Assembly: GCA_029212925.1 (NCBI GenBank) | Contig: JARGOB010000001.1 | Coordinates: 1-64,000 of the forward strand | From: Coxiellaceae bacterium | Lineage (GTDB): Bacteria > Pseudomonadota > Gammaproteobacteria > Coxiellales > Coxiellaceae | Length of the DNA: 64,000 bases | Direction: 5' to 3' | Shown: piece after piece, positions 8,938-17,262 of the stretch | Layout of the letters: each line of letters begins with the position of its first letter | Position numbering within the stretch: the stretch's first letter is position 1 | The notes under the pieces: generated by a model | What the model saw: only the letters and a program-made list of their open reading frames with translations | Told to the model about the DNA's origin: nothing | Databases searched by the model: none | Made by a program: the position numbers and the translations under genes

Positions 8938-10968
8938 GTGTCTAAATCACATTACCGGCTTCTGTTGGTTTTATATGCAACCACTTTGTTTTTAAGCGCT
9001 GCCTTGCTGTTTTGGGTTCAACCGTTATTAGCAAAAATGTTATTGCCACATCTTGGTGGCAGTCCCGCGGTGTGGAATACCTGCATGATGTATTTCCAAG
9101 GCACATTACTGGTTGGTTATTTGTATGCCTATTGTAGTTCACGGTTTTTACCGCGCAACTGGCAACCGATTTTACAAATTATATTACTGTGCACAGGGCT
9201 TGTTTTCTTACCGTTTTATGCGCCCGCACATTGGATCGGCTTAGATCAATCACCGATTTTTAATTTAATACGACTTTTAGTGTTCACTACGGTTATCCCT
9301 ATTTTAGCCATCTCTGCTAGTGCACCCATGTTGCAACGTTGGTTTGCATTGAGTGATCACCCAGATGCGAGTGATCCTTATTTTTTATATGCCGCGAGTA
9401 ATAGTGGATCACTATTAGCATTACTCGCATTTCCGTTTCTACTCGAGCCTTGGCTGGCTATTAGTACACAGCGATGGGTGTGGAGTGGTGGTTTTATTCT
9501 ATTACTATTATTTACAGCTGTATGCGCGTATCGCACTTTTATGCACGGCTCTGCTTATGTTATCCCTCGTGTTGCCAGTAAATCGGCATCGCACTTAAGC
9601 GAACATGTTGACTGGAAGACGAGAGGCAGTTGGGTACTGTTGGCTTTTGTTCCCTCCAGTTTGTTATTGGGTGTTACTACTTATATCACTACTGATATTG
9701 CTTCAGCGCCATTGTTCTGGATCATACCGTTAGTGCTTTATTTGTTATCCTTTATCATTGTTTTTTCACGCAAGCCTATCATTAAGCCTTATATTGCTGC
9801 TTTTTTTCAATTATTATTTGCTGTTTTATTTTTGATTGTGTTTGCAAGGGACGTTCACGGCTTTAATTACTGGGTTGTTTTACTGCTTAACCTATTTTTG
9901 TTTTTTGCTACAGCGCTGGTATTGCACGGTGAGCTCGTTAGACAAAGACCACATGCTTCACACCTAACTGAATTTTATTTATGGATGGCTTTTGGCGGTT
10001 TCTTGGGCGGTGTTTTTAATACCCTAATTGCGCCATTGATCTTTGTCGATGTTATAGAATACCCGCTGATGATTGCTGTCGCGATACTGGTCAAGCCACC
10101 ATTGCCGATAAAAAGATATTTGATATTAGCGGTCATTATATTGATCGTTGTTTCGTTGCATTTTACTTCAACCGGGAGTCGCGGTACGATCCATACAGTT
10201 CGAAACTTTTTTGGTACTTCTCATGTGTTTGTTCAGCCTGGTAATGTGCATATGCTGGCACATGGCACCACCAAGCATGGTCTTGAGGTTCGTAATAAAA
10301 AGCCAGAACACAATGCAAAAGGTTTTTATATGGCGGTTGAGGAAGTCATTAATCTGATGCATAAAAAACAATCGTCATTATCCATTGGTATTATTGGTCT
10401 TGGTGCAGGAATGAACGCATGTCTAGCTGGACCTCAGGACACATTGACCTATTATGAAATTAATCCAGCGGTTGTCGATATTGCTTCTAATCCAGCTTAC
10501 TTTTCTTACTTAACCAACTGCCCACCTAAAGGCGGTATCATTGTCGGGGATGCTCGTTTGCGTCTTGCTGAGGCCAAGAAGAATCAGTATGATTTATTAG
10601 TTGTCGATGCGTTTAATTCTGATTCGATCCCTATCCATTTAATCACCGAAGAAGCGATTTTATTATACTTTCAAAAAATAAAGTCAAATGGGGTTGTGTT
10701 GGTTCATGTTAGCAACCGCTATATTAATCTGCATAGAGTATTAAGTGCGAGCAGCTATGCTCATAAAATCACACCGTTGATTAAGGGTTATAAAAAAAAT
10801 ATCAAAACCTATGCGTACTTTGCCGAATGGGTTGCGCTGACTAAATCCAGTGATCGTATCGATACATTGAAAAGAAATGGATGGAAAGTACTTCCGATGT
10901 TCAATAAAAAACACCGTTGGCGCGACGATTATTCCAATATAATCCGTGAGCTCAGGCTGTTTCAGTGA
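8938..10968 (+). CDS. Membrane-fused spermidine-synthase-like protein, 676 aa
   Basis: A two-part protein. About residues 1-430 contain some ten or more transmembrane segments, starting LLVLYATTLFLSAALLFWVQPLLAKMLLP, a signature of the fused MFS/spermidine synthase family. The C-terminal part is a Rossmann-fold domain with the nucleotide-binding loop IGIIGLGAGMNACL, an acidic strand end YYEINPAVVDIA and the catalytic-type segment YDLLVVDAFNSDSIP. Members are predicted to transfer an aminopropyl or similar group from decarboxylated SAM, but the true substrate is unknown. Asp in VVDAF matches the catalytic Asp of spermidine synthases. The start is GTG at 8938 with a weak GGCGGGA upstream. No polyamine gene is adjacent, so the role cannot be inferred from context. 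Confidence 0.82.
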   Translation: MSKSHYRLLLVLYATTLFLSAALLFWVQPLLAKMLLPHLGGSPAVWNTCMMYFQGTLLVGYLYAYCSSRFLPRNWQPILQIILLCTGLVFLPFYAPAHWIGLDQSPIFNLIRLLVFTTVIPILAISASAPMLQRWFALSDHPDASDPYFLYAASNSGSLLALLAFPFLLEPWLAISTQRWVWSGGFILLLLFTAVCAYRTFMHGSAYVIPRVASKSASHLSEHVDWKTRGSWVLLAFVPSSLLLGVTTYITTDIASAPLFWIIPLVLYLLSFIIVFSRKPIIKPYIAAFFQLLFAVLFLIVFARDVHGFNYWVVLLLNLFLFFATALVLHGELVRQRPHASHLTEFYLWMAFGGFLGGVFNTLIAPLIFVDVIEYPLMIAVAILVKPPLPIKRYLILAVIILIVVSLHFTSTGSRGTIHTVRNFFGTSHVFVQPGNVHMLAHGTTKHGLEVRNKKPEHNAKGFYMAVEEVINLMHKKQSSLSIGIIGLGAGMNACLAGPQDTLTYYEINPAVVDIASNPAYFSYLTNCPPKGGIIVGDARLRLAEAKKNQYDLLVVDAFNSDSIPIHLITEEAILLYFQKIKSNGVVLVHVSNRYINLHRVLSASSYAHKITPLIKGYKKNIKTYAYFAEWVALTKSSDRIDTLKRNGWKVLPMFNKKHRWRDDYSNIIRELRLFQ

Positions 10969-11009
10969 TCTTATTTAAGTCGATTGCCAGTATTTTAATG
11001 ATTATTTCT

Positions 11010-11100
11010 CTCTTCGTAGGAATTCGTTTTTTAATTCTTGCGAAGATTACAACAGTTATTCAGCTCTTCGCAAGGATACGTTTTCTAGTTGCTGCGAAGA
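11010..11100. repeat. Pair of 37-bp palindromic repeats
   Basis: Two 37-bp units, 11010-11046 and 11064-11100, agree at 29 of 37 positions. Each is an imperfect palindrome opening with CTCTTCG and closing with GCGAAGA around a T-rich centre. They lie in the 279-bp gap between the spermidine-synthase-like gene and folP. They resemble REP-type elements and could form hairpins that end or stabilise the upstream transcript. The rest of this gap holds no gene that I can see. Confidence 0.7.
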
Positions 11101-11247
11101 GGGGTGGCTTAAATATTAACTAAATCAATGAGTTATTACCGGCTCATTTTTGATTGAGCAGCTTCATAATTGCAGTATTCAGTATTGCTATACAAAAATC
11201 ACTAAAGCCGTTATGTTACTGCCATTGATATTTAGATAGGTGGCAGC

Positions 11248-12099
11248 ATGACCCGTACGCTTAAACTTCCGAAAGGAATTAAAAAAACATTAGAGCAACC
11301 GATGGTGATGGGGGTGATTAATATGTCTCCCAATTCGTTTTATCAGCCGTGTGCTAGCTTAGAGCAGGGCTTGGCACAGGCTGAGCAGATGATTGCTGAG
11401 GGTGCTGATATGCTGGATATTGGCGGAGAAGCGACTAACCCTTTTGTCGATATTCCTGTTGAGGCACCAGCGACTACCGCGGAGATTGAGCGTGTAGTAC
11501 CACTGATTGCTGCGTTAAAGCAGCGCCACCCTAATATGTTGCTGTCAGTGGACACCAGTAATGCAGCTGTAATGCAGGCAGCCATTGATGCTGGTGTTGA
11601 TATGATTAATGATCAACGCGCTTTACGCCGTGACGGCGCGCTGGAGGTTGTGGCTAACAGTGATGTGGCAGTCTGTCTAATGCATTTCTTTATGCCGCAA
11701 CGTATACCGCAAAGCAATTCAGCAGAGGCGATGCTGCAGCAAATTGCTAAAGAATTACAGCAATGGGCGCAACGTTGTGTTGGTGCCGGTATCGCAGCTG
11801 ATCGTATTGTATTGGACCCTGGATTTGGTGGTGGTAATTTTGGTAAAGATACGGCAGAGAATTTTTATTTATTAAGGCATATGGATCTATTGCATGACTT
11901 AGGTTATCCACTGTTAGTGGGGTGGTCACGCAAGTCAATGATCGGTGATGTACTGGGTGGAGTGAGCAGTGATCAGCGCTTGTATGGCAGTGTGGCGGCT
12001 GCTACACTGGCTGCGGTGCAAGGTGCCGATATTTTGCGCGTACATGATGTGGCGCCAACAGTCGATGCTGTAAAAGTTTTCTCGGCGGCCTTGTGTTAG
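11248..12099 (+). CDS. folP: Dihydropteroate synthase FolP
   Basis: Joins p-aminobenzoate to 6-hydroxymethyl-dihydropterin pyrophosphate in folate synthesis and is the target of sulfonamides. The 283-residue length is normal. Family landmarks are GVINMSPNSF (the N-terminal loop, with metal-binding Asn25), DIGGEATNP, LSVDTSNAAV, ILDPGFGGG-type phosphate region (VLDPGFGG), LLVGWSRKSMIG and the C-terminal ILRVHDVAPTVDA. Two conserved stretches are altered relative to E. coli: NVTPDSFSDGG is NMSPNSFYQPC, and GGESTRPG is GGEATNPF, so the pABA/pterin-contacting Arg of the second loop is Asn64. ATG at 11248 follows AGGTGG. glmM follows in the same direction after 31 bases, as in most gammaproteobacteria, but ftsH is not immediately upstream. 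Confidence 0.93.
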   Translation: MTRTLKLPKGIKKTLEQPMVMGVINMSPNSFYQPCASLEQGLAQAEQMIAEGADMLDIGGEATNPFVDIPVEAPATTAEIERVVPLIAALKQRHPNMLLSVDTSNAAVMQAAIDAGVDMINDQRALRRDGALEVVANSDVAVCLMHFFMPQRIPQSNSAEAMLQQIAKELQQWAQRCVGAGIAADRIVLDPGFGGGNFGKDTAENFYLLRHMDLLHDLGYPLLVGWSRKSMIGDVLGGVSSDQRLYGSVAAATLAAVQGADILRVHDVAPTVDAVKVFSAALC

Positions 12100-12130
12100 T
12101 AGCGAGTTTAGGTAACAGGGAGATGTTAAC

Positions 12131-13468
12131 GTGAGAAAATATTTTGGTACCGATGGTATTCGTGGCAAAGTGGGTCATTCATTAGTTAATCCAGAATTTA
12201 TGTTAAAGCTCGGTTGGGCAGTGGGCAAGGTATTAGCACATGATGCAAATCCAACGGTGTTAATTGGTAAAGACACACGTATTTCCGGTTATCTATTAGA
12301 GTCTGTGTTAGAAGCAGGTTTTGTTGCTGCCGGTGTGAATGTGTTATTACTTGGACCGATGCCAACTCCCGCGATTGCTTATTTAACTAAAACCTTACGT
12401 GCGGCTGCCGGTGTGGTGATTAGCGCATCGCATAATGCTTTTGAAGATAATGGTGTGAAATTCTTTTCCAGTGAGGGATTGAAGTTATCCGACGAAATGG
12501 AATTGGCGATTGAAGCGCAACTTGAAAAGCCAATGGAAACGGTCGACTCATTGCACCTTGGTAAAGCAACGCGTGTCGATGACGCGCCAGGTCGCTATAT
12601 TGAGTTTTGTAAATCAACTTTTCCTTCTCAATTGACTTTGGGTGGTTTAAAGGTCGGTCTGGATTGTGCCAATGGCGCAACATACTATGTGGCTAAATGT
12701 ATCCTACGTGAACTCGGTGCTGATGTGATTACTATCGGTGATGACCCTGATGGTTTAAATATTAATTTGAATTGCGGTGCATTGCACACCGAACAACTGC
12801 GTGCTGTTGTGCTTGAGCAACATTGTGATGTTGGTATTGCATTGGATGGTGATGGTGATCGCTTGATTATGGTAGATCATAAAGGTGAAGAGGTTGATGG
12901 CGATGAGATCCTAGGCATCTTAGCGATTGACCGTAAGCGACGGTTGCAAGGGGGATTTGGTGTCGTCGGTACATTAATGAGTAACCTGGGTCTTGAGCTT
13001 GCATTAAAAGAACATGACATTGGGTTTGAGCGCGCGAAAGTGGGTGATCGTTATGTTATGCAGCGATTGCAGTCATTGGGTTGGAGTTTAGGTGGTGAAT
13101 CATCAGGTCATATTGTTGATTTGGGTTTAACAACTACCGGCGATGGTATGATTACTGCATTACAAGTCTTAGGTGTTATTCAAACCCACGAAAGCAGTTT
13201 GTCAGTCTTAAAGCAGGTCATTCAAAAATGCCCTCAAGTATTAATTAATATACGCGTCGAAAATCCGGATAAAGTGATTGAGAGTGATGCGATTCAAGCA
13301 GCTGCTAAAGTAGCAGAAGAAAAGCTAGCGGATAGGGGGCGTATCCTTTTGCGCGCATCAGGTACCGAGCCGTTAGTGCGTGTCATGGTTGAAGGCCGCG
13401 ATGCGGAAGAGGTGAAAGCCACCGCTGAGCAGCTGGCCGATTTTGTTAAAGATGCAGCCCTGTCGTAA
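12131..13468 (+). CDS. glmM: Phosphoglucosamine mutase GlmM
   Basis: Interconverts glucosamine-6-phosphate and glucosamine-1-phosphate on the route to UDP-GlcNAc for peptidoglycan and LPS. The 445 residues match the family. It starts [15 protein letters not shown], with the phosphoserine loop [14 protein letters not shown] (active Ser100), the Mg2+ site DGDGDR (239-244), the sugar-binding loop GGESSGH and the phosphate-binding C-terminal [15 protein letters not shown]. The start is GTG at 12131, preceded by AGGGAG. It forms an operon with folP. The usual downstream secG gene is absent; a non-coding stretch follows instead. Confidence 0.97.
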   Translation: MRKYFGTDGIRGKVGHSLVNPEFMLKLGWAVGKVLAHDANPTVLIGKDTRISGYLLESVLEAGFVAAGVNVLLLGPMPTPAIAYLTKTLRAAAGVVISASHNAFEDNGVKFFSSEGLKLSDEMELAIEAQLEKPMETVDSLHLGKATRVDDAPGRYIEFCKSTFPSQLTLGGLKVGLDCANGATYYVAKCILRELGADVITIGDDPDGLNINLNCGALHTEQLRAVVLEQHCDVGIALDGDGDRLIMVDHKGEEVDGDEILGILAIDRKRRLQGGFGVVGTLMSNLGLELALKEHDIGFERAKVGDRYVMQRLQSLGWSLGGESSGHIVDLGLTTTGDGMITALQVLGVIQTHESSLSVLKQVIQKCPQVLINIRVENPDKVIESDAIQAAAKVAEEKLADRGRILLRASGTEPLVRVMVEGRDAEEVKATAEQLADFVKDAALS

Positions 13469-13482
13469 CTGCGCTTGCCTTG

Positions 13483-13511
13483 TTGACATTTTGGTGCCAT
13501 TGCATGAGAAT
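13483..13511 (+). promoter_or_regulatory. Sigma-70-like promoter after glmM
   Basis: TTGACA (13483-13488), a 17-base spacer and GAGAAT (13506-13511) form a good sigma-70 pattern that begins 14 bases after the glmM stop. No gene starts for 330 bases, so it would make a leader for the permease at 13841 or a separate small RNA. Confidence 0.45.
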
Positions 13512-13517
13512 GCTGTT

Positions 13518-13672
13518 AGTTTTTAGACAGTTAAGCGGGTGCTATGATGCAAAAACCAGTTTTTATGACACAGATTTGGAACGTTTAGAGTGTGGTTATC
13601 TTTCTGATTCCCCTCTCTTTTTGCTATTTCCTATACGTCGCACATAACTAAACCGCTTAACTCTTGAGGTTA
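13518..13672 (+). ncRNA. Candidate structured small RNA or long leader
   Basis: The 372-base gap between glmM and the permease has no credible reading frame. Downstream of the promoter at 13483-13511 lies a perfect 10-base inverted repeat, AGTTAAGCGG (13529-13538) and CCGCTTAACT (13653-13662), which would close a domain of about 134 nt. Inside it is a small AAAAAC-CAG-TTTTT hairpin and an imperfect GTGTGGTTAT/ATAACT pairing. It does not match 6S, 4.5S, tmRNA or RNase P RNA by eye. It could also be a leader of the permease mRNA, or chance. Confidence 0.25.
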
Positions 13673-13821
13673 CTTGTCATCCCGGACTTGATCCGGGATC
13701 CAGGGTAATAGCTTGTCATCCCGGGCTTGATCCGGGATCCAGGGTAATAGCTTGTCATCCCGGACTTGATCCGGGATCCAGGGTAATAGCTTGTCATCCC
13801 GGACTTGATCCGGGATCCAGG
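13673..13821. repeat. 39-bp tandem palindromic repeat, about 4 copies
   Basis: Copies start at 13673, 13712, 13751 and 13790; the last lacks its final spacer bases. Each contains the palindrome CCCGGACTTGATCCGGG within CTTGTCAT...GATCCAGGGTAATAG. Copies differ at only one base (copy 2 has CCCGGGCTTG). The core is a type of dispersed palindrome (GTCATCCCGGACTTGATCCG) that I know from many alpha- and gammaproteobacterial genomes. It lies in the 5' region of the permease gene, ending 19 bases before its ATG, and each unit can fold as a hairpin. Confidence 0.93.
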
Positions 13822-13840
13822 AAAATAATAAGAGAATTAA

Positions 13841-15205
13841 ATGAAAAAGTTAGGTGTTTTTAGTTTAGCCATGATCACGCTGGGTTCCGTGGACAGTATT
13901 CGTAATCTGCCTGCCACCGCATTATTTGGTAGCTCATTGGTTTTTTACTTTTTACTCGGCGCTATCATGTTTTTATTACCTAGCGCATTGATATCCGCTG
14001 AGCTATCTTCCACCAGTAAACTACATGGCGGTATTTATAGTTGGGTAAAACAAGCATTTGGACCTAAGGTTGGCTTTTTAGCGGTTTGGTTTCAGTGGAC
14101 TGAAAATGTGATTTGGTATCCCACCATCCTTTCATTTGTTGCTGGTAGTATTGGTTATTTGATTTCACCTGCGCTGGCACAAAATAAAATATTTTTAATC
14201 AGCGTTATTTTGGTGGCTTTCTGGGGCACCACGATTATTAATCTATTAGGCATTCGTTCCTCAGCGCGTTTTGCTAATTTTGCAGCACTAACGGGATTGT
14301 TGCTACCCATGACTTTAATTATTGCACTGGGTGCCGTATGGATATTTGCTGGCAAACCCATTCAAATCACATTCACTGCGCAGCAAATGTTACCGCATGG
14401 CCATAGCAGTGGCATGTGGGTAGCATTGACGGGCATTATGATGTCTTTTTGTGGCATGGAAATTGCTACTGTGCACAGCGGTGATGTCGATAATCCCAAG
14501 AAAGCATTCCCGCGGGCGATGTTTATTTCCGTAGTGGTATTAGTAGTGACATTAATGGCGGGGTCATTGTCGATAGCCAGTGTTATACCTGAGCATCAAA
14601 TCAGTTTGGTGGCGGGTATCATGCAAGCGTTTTCGATATTTTTTAATGCCTATCATATGCATTGGATCTTACCGCTAATGGCATTAATGCTAGTGATTGG
14701 TGGTTTGGGTGGTGTGAGTAATTGGATTATTGCACCGACGCGTGGCCTGCAGTTAGCAGCTGAAGACGGTAACTTACCGAAACACTTTCAAACCAGTAAT
14801 CGTCACGGTGCGCCAAAAGTGCTACTGATTTATCAAGCGATTATTTCAACCATTATGACGATGGCATTTTTATTGATGCCGAGTGTCAATGGTTCTTATT
14901 GGTTGCTAACAGCATTGGCCGCACAACAATATATGCTGATGTATATGATTATGTTTATTACTGGTATTCGCTGGCGTTTTCTGCCAAATCAAAATGAAGA
15001 TGGCTACCGTATTCCTGGTGGTAAAATGGGTATCTGGATTGTATCAAGCATGGGTTTTATCGGTGCACTAGTCACTTTTATAATCGGTTTTATTCCACCT
15101 GATAATATTAATGTGGGCGGTACACTGCATTACGAGGAGCTCATATGGTTAGGTTTGGTCGTGATGACTGTATTGCCGTTTTTATTTCGACTAAAAAAAT
15201 CCTGA
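13841..15205 (+). CDS. APC-family amino acid permease (GadC-like)
   Basis: A 454-residue inner-membrane transporter with about 12 hydrophobic segments. The N-terminus, LGVFSLAMITLGSVDSIRNL, then PSALISAELSSTSKLHGGIYSWV, is typical of the amino acid-polyamine-organocation superfamily, closest by eye to the glutamate:GABA antiporter branch. The motif MMSFCGMEIATVHSGDVDNPKKAFPRA corresponds to the conserved TM6 to loop region. Such carriers exchange or take up amino acids. No decarboxylase gene is adjacent that would indicate acid resistance. ATG at 13841 has AAGAGA upstream. The tandem palindromic repeat occupies its 5' leader. It ends 22 bases before the convergent esterase gene. Confidence 0.88.
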   Translation: MKKLGVFSLAMITLGSVDSIRNLPATALFGSSLVFYFLLGAIMFLLPSALISAELSSTSKLHGGIYSWVKQAFGPKVGFLAVWFQWTENVIWYPTILSFVAGSIGYLISPALAQNKIFLISVILVAFWGTTIINLLGIRSSARFANFAALTGLLLPMTLIIALGAVWIFAGKPIQITFTAQQMLPHGHSSGMWVALTGIMMSFCGMEIATVHSGDVDNPKKAFPRAMFISVVVLVVTLMAGSLSIASVIPEHQISLVAGIMQAFSIFFNAYHMHWILPLMALMLVIGGLGGVSNWIIAPTRGLQLAAEDGNLPKHFQTSNRHGAPKVLLIYQAIISTIMTMAFLLMPSVNGSYWLLTALAAQQYMLMYMIMFITGIRWRFLPNQNEDGYRIPGGKMGIWIVSSMGFIGALVTFIIGFIPPDNINVGGTLHYEELIWLGLVVMTVLPFLFRLKKS

Positions 15206-15227
15206 AATAACTGAATCATTGGCGTAG

Positions 15228-16115
15228 CTAAAAATATTGATTTAAAAATTGCGCCGCTTGTTCGATAGCTGCACGCCCTGGCGCATATACTTTGGCAAAA
15301 AATTGCCAGCAATGTGGCAGGCCAGAAATCACTTGTAGGAATACGCTATGATGCTGTTTGCGCAACGCATGAAATAGTTCAATGCTATCATCCAGCAGTA
15401 ATTCATAATCTCCCGCTTGAAATAATGTAATAGGATAAGCCGAATAATGTTGGCTACTTATATTTAATAACGGCAACTGAGGATTGATGGTTTTTGGTAA
15501 ATAATATTGTTGCACGTTTTGTAAGCGTTCAGTGGAGATCCAATCACGGTCTAGATTGTACTGACAAGACGGTGTTTTAAATTGTAAATCGAGAGGTGCA
15601 GATAATACTAAGGCAATCTTAGGCAGCGGTAATGCTAATTGTTGGCATTGGTAAATGGATTGGGTGACTAACAGTGCTCCGGCAGAAATACCTGAAAACC
15701 CAATATGATCTGCGCTGTATCCTTGGTCGAGCAACCATCTATAGGCATCAATCGTATCATCAACGGGCGCGGGGAACTGAAACGCTGGGCATAAGCGATA
15801 ATCAACACTCAGCACTGTTACATTGGCTTGTAAAATTAATTGTGCAATCAGCTCTAAGTGATCGGCTGTGCTGCCCATCGTATAGCCACCACCGTGTAAA
15901 AAAATTAATATTTTATTCGGGTCGCTGTTATTGGCTTTTACCCAGCTGTAACAAGTGTTAGCTACGTGTTCAACGTTTAGCTTTTGGCAGGCTTCTGTTT
16001 GAAAGCTGGTATACAATGCGGAAAAGGCGGCTGATACTTGCTCTATGTCTTCTGATGAAATGGTTAACGTATCGGCGATATGCTGTTTAAGGCTTTGATA
16101 GGATTGGTCTGTCAT
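15228..16115 (-). CDS. Alpha/beta hydrolase, hormone-sensitive-lipase-like esterase
   Basis: A 295-residue serine esterase/lipase of the Abhydrolase_3 family. It shows the oxyanion motif HGGG (74-77), the nucleophile elbow GISAG with Ser144, the acid in the region YELLLDDSIEL and the catalytic His in GLPHCWQFF. The ATG at 16115 is chosen because AAGGGA stands about 6 bases upstream; a TTG at 16133 would add six residues. The oxyR stop is 14 bases upstream, so the gene is probably the second in an oxyR operon. No signal peptide is seen, so it should be cytosolic. The natural substrate, probably a short-chain ester or lipid, cannot be told. Confidence 0.9.
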   Translation of the reverse strand: MTDQSYQSLKQHIADTLTISSEDIEQVSAAFSALYTSFQTEACQKLNVEHVANTCYSWVKANNSDPNKILIFLHGGGYTMGSTADHLELIAQLILQANVTVLSVDYRLCPAFQFPAPVDDTIDAYRWLLDQGYSADHIGFSGISAGALLVTQSIYQCQQLALPLPKIALVLSAPLDLQFKTPSCQYNLDRDWISTERLQNVQQYYLPKTINPQLPLLNISSQHYSAYPITLFQAGDYELLLDDSIELFHALRKQHHSVFLQVISGLPHCWQFFAKVYAPGRAAIEQAAQFLNQYF

Positions 16116-16129
16116 CGGTAAGTCCCTTA

Positions 16130-17041
16130 TCAATTAATCAAACATACACCATTTAATGTGGATTTAGTCAGTGCTTGAATGAGTACGGTAATTGCTTTGG
16201 TGCGCGGAAAACTGTCGCGCCAGGCCAGTGCCACTGTGCGTTGTGGTTGCTTACCCGTAAATGGTCTCGTAGTTAATGTGTTGCTGTAATGTTTAACTTG
16301 GGTAGCACTGCTGGGTAATATAGTAATACCATATCCAGAGGCAACCATCGCACGCAAAGTTTCTAAAGAGCTGCCTTCGATGGTTTGTTGTTGCTCAGTG
16401 GTGTGATAGCACTGCGGGCAGGCTTCCAGTATTTGATCACGAAAACAGTGACCTTCACCCAGTAATAATACATTTTGTTTGTTGAGCTGATTGGCTTTAA
16501 TTTTATCGTATTCAGCTAGTGGGTGTTTCTTGGGCATGAGTGCAACAAATGTTTCGTCATACAGGGGTTTTACCACTACGCCAGGTTCAGAAAAAGGCAG
16601 GGCGATAAAGATGGCATCGAGCTCACCGGTTTGTAATTTTTCGCGTAATACGGCCGTGTAATTTTCTTGAATAATCAGTGTCATCTTTGGTGCAGCGCGT
16701 TTTATCTGTGGAATTAGTAATGGAAACAAATATGGCGCAATCGTATATATCGCACCGACTTTGAGTGGTGTTTGAATATGTGACTGATCCACACTGGCCA
16801 GTTGTTCGATTTTTTCAGCTTCTTCTAATACTCGCTGCGCTTGCTGGATAATGCGCTCACCAATATCGGTAATGCGCACCTCATTGGGCCGACGTTCAAA
16901 CAGCGAAGTCTTCAATGATTTTTCTAGCTTATTGATTGCTACACTGAGCGTCGGTTGGCTGACATGGCATAATTTGGCTGCTTGGCCAAAATGCTTGGTT
17001 TGCGCTAGAGCGGTGATGTATCGTAGTTCGGTTAAAGTCAT
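16130..17041 (-). CDS. oxyR: Peroxide-sensing LysR-type regulator OxyR
   Basis: The 303 residues begin with a LysR helix-turn-helix (MTLTELRYITALAQTKHFGQ, then SQPTLSVAINKLEKSL). The effector domain has the OxyR redox switch: GEGHCFRDQILEAC, with Cys199 and Cys208 at exactly the E. coli positions and spacing. In E. coli H2O2 forms the C199-C208 disulfide, and oxidised OxyR then activates catalase, alkyl hydroperoxide reductase and other defence genes. None of these is in the window. The esterase gene follows closely and is probably co-transcribed. A 221-base intergenic region separates oxyR from the divergent gene at 17263, where OxyR could act on both sides. ATG at 17041. Confidence 0.93.
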   Translation of the reverse strand: MTLTELRYITALAQTKHFGQAAKLCHVSQPTLSVAINKLEKSLKTSLFERRPNEVRITDIGERIIQQAQRVLEEAEKIEQLASVDQSHIQTPLKVGAIYTIAPYLFPLLIPQIKRAAPKMTLIIQENYTAVLREKLQTGELDAIFIALPFSEPGVVVKPLYDETFVALMPKKHPLAEYDKIKANQLNKQNVLLLGEGHCFRDQILEACPQCYHTTEQQQTIEGSSLETLRAMVASGYGITILPSSATQVKHYSNTLTTRPFTGKQPQRTVALAWRDSFPRTKAITVLIQALTKSTLNGVCLIN

Positions 17042-17262
17042 TCGACTATTTGATCAGATTTGTGTTCAAGACGCAATGTTGATTTTCGCTCAACCCATCA
17101 AATGCGAACAGTCCCTAATTAATTGATCTTAAGTAAATAACATTCTCTGCTACTGTTGCCAAGCTTAATGGTATGTTAATGCTGGTAATATATAATAATG
17201 CATTGATATACACATGATGTGAGTATTTATTGTGCTGCTAATTCACTCTATAAGAGGTTACT

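Noticed and set aside
13673..13821. Direct-repeat array that could be read as a short CRISPR
   Set aside because: The period is 39 bases with spacers identical to each other, so there are no unique spacers; the repeat is itself a palindrome and no cas genes are near.
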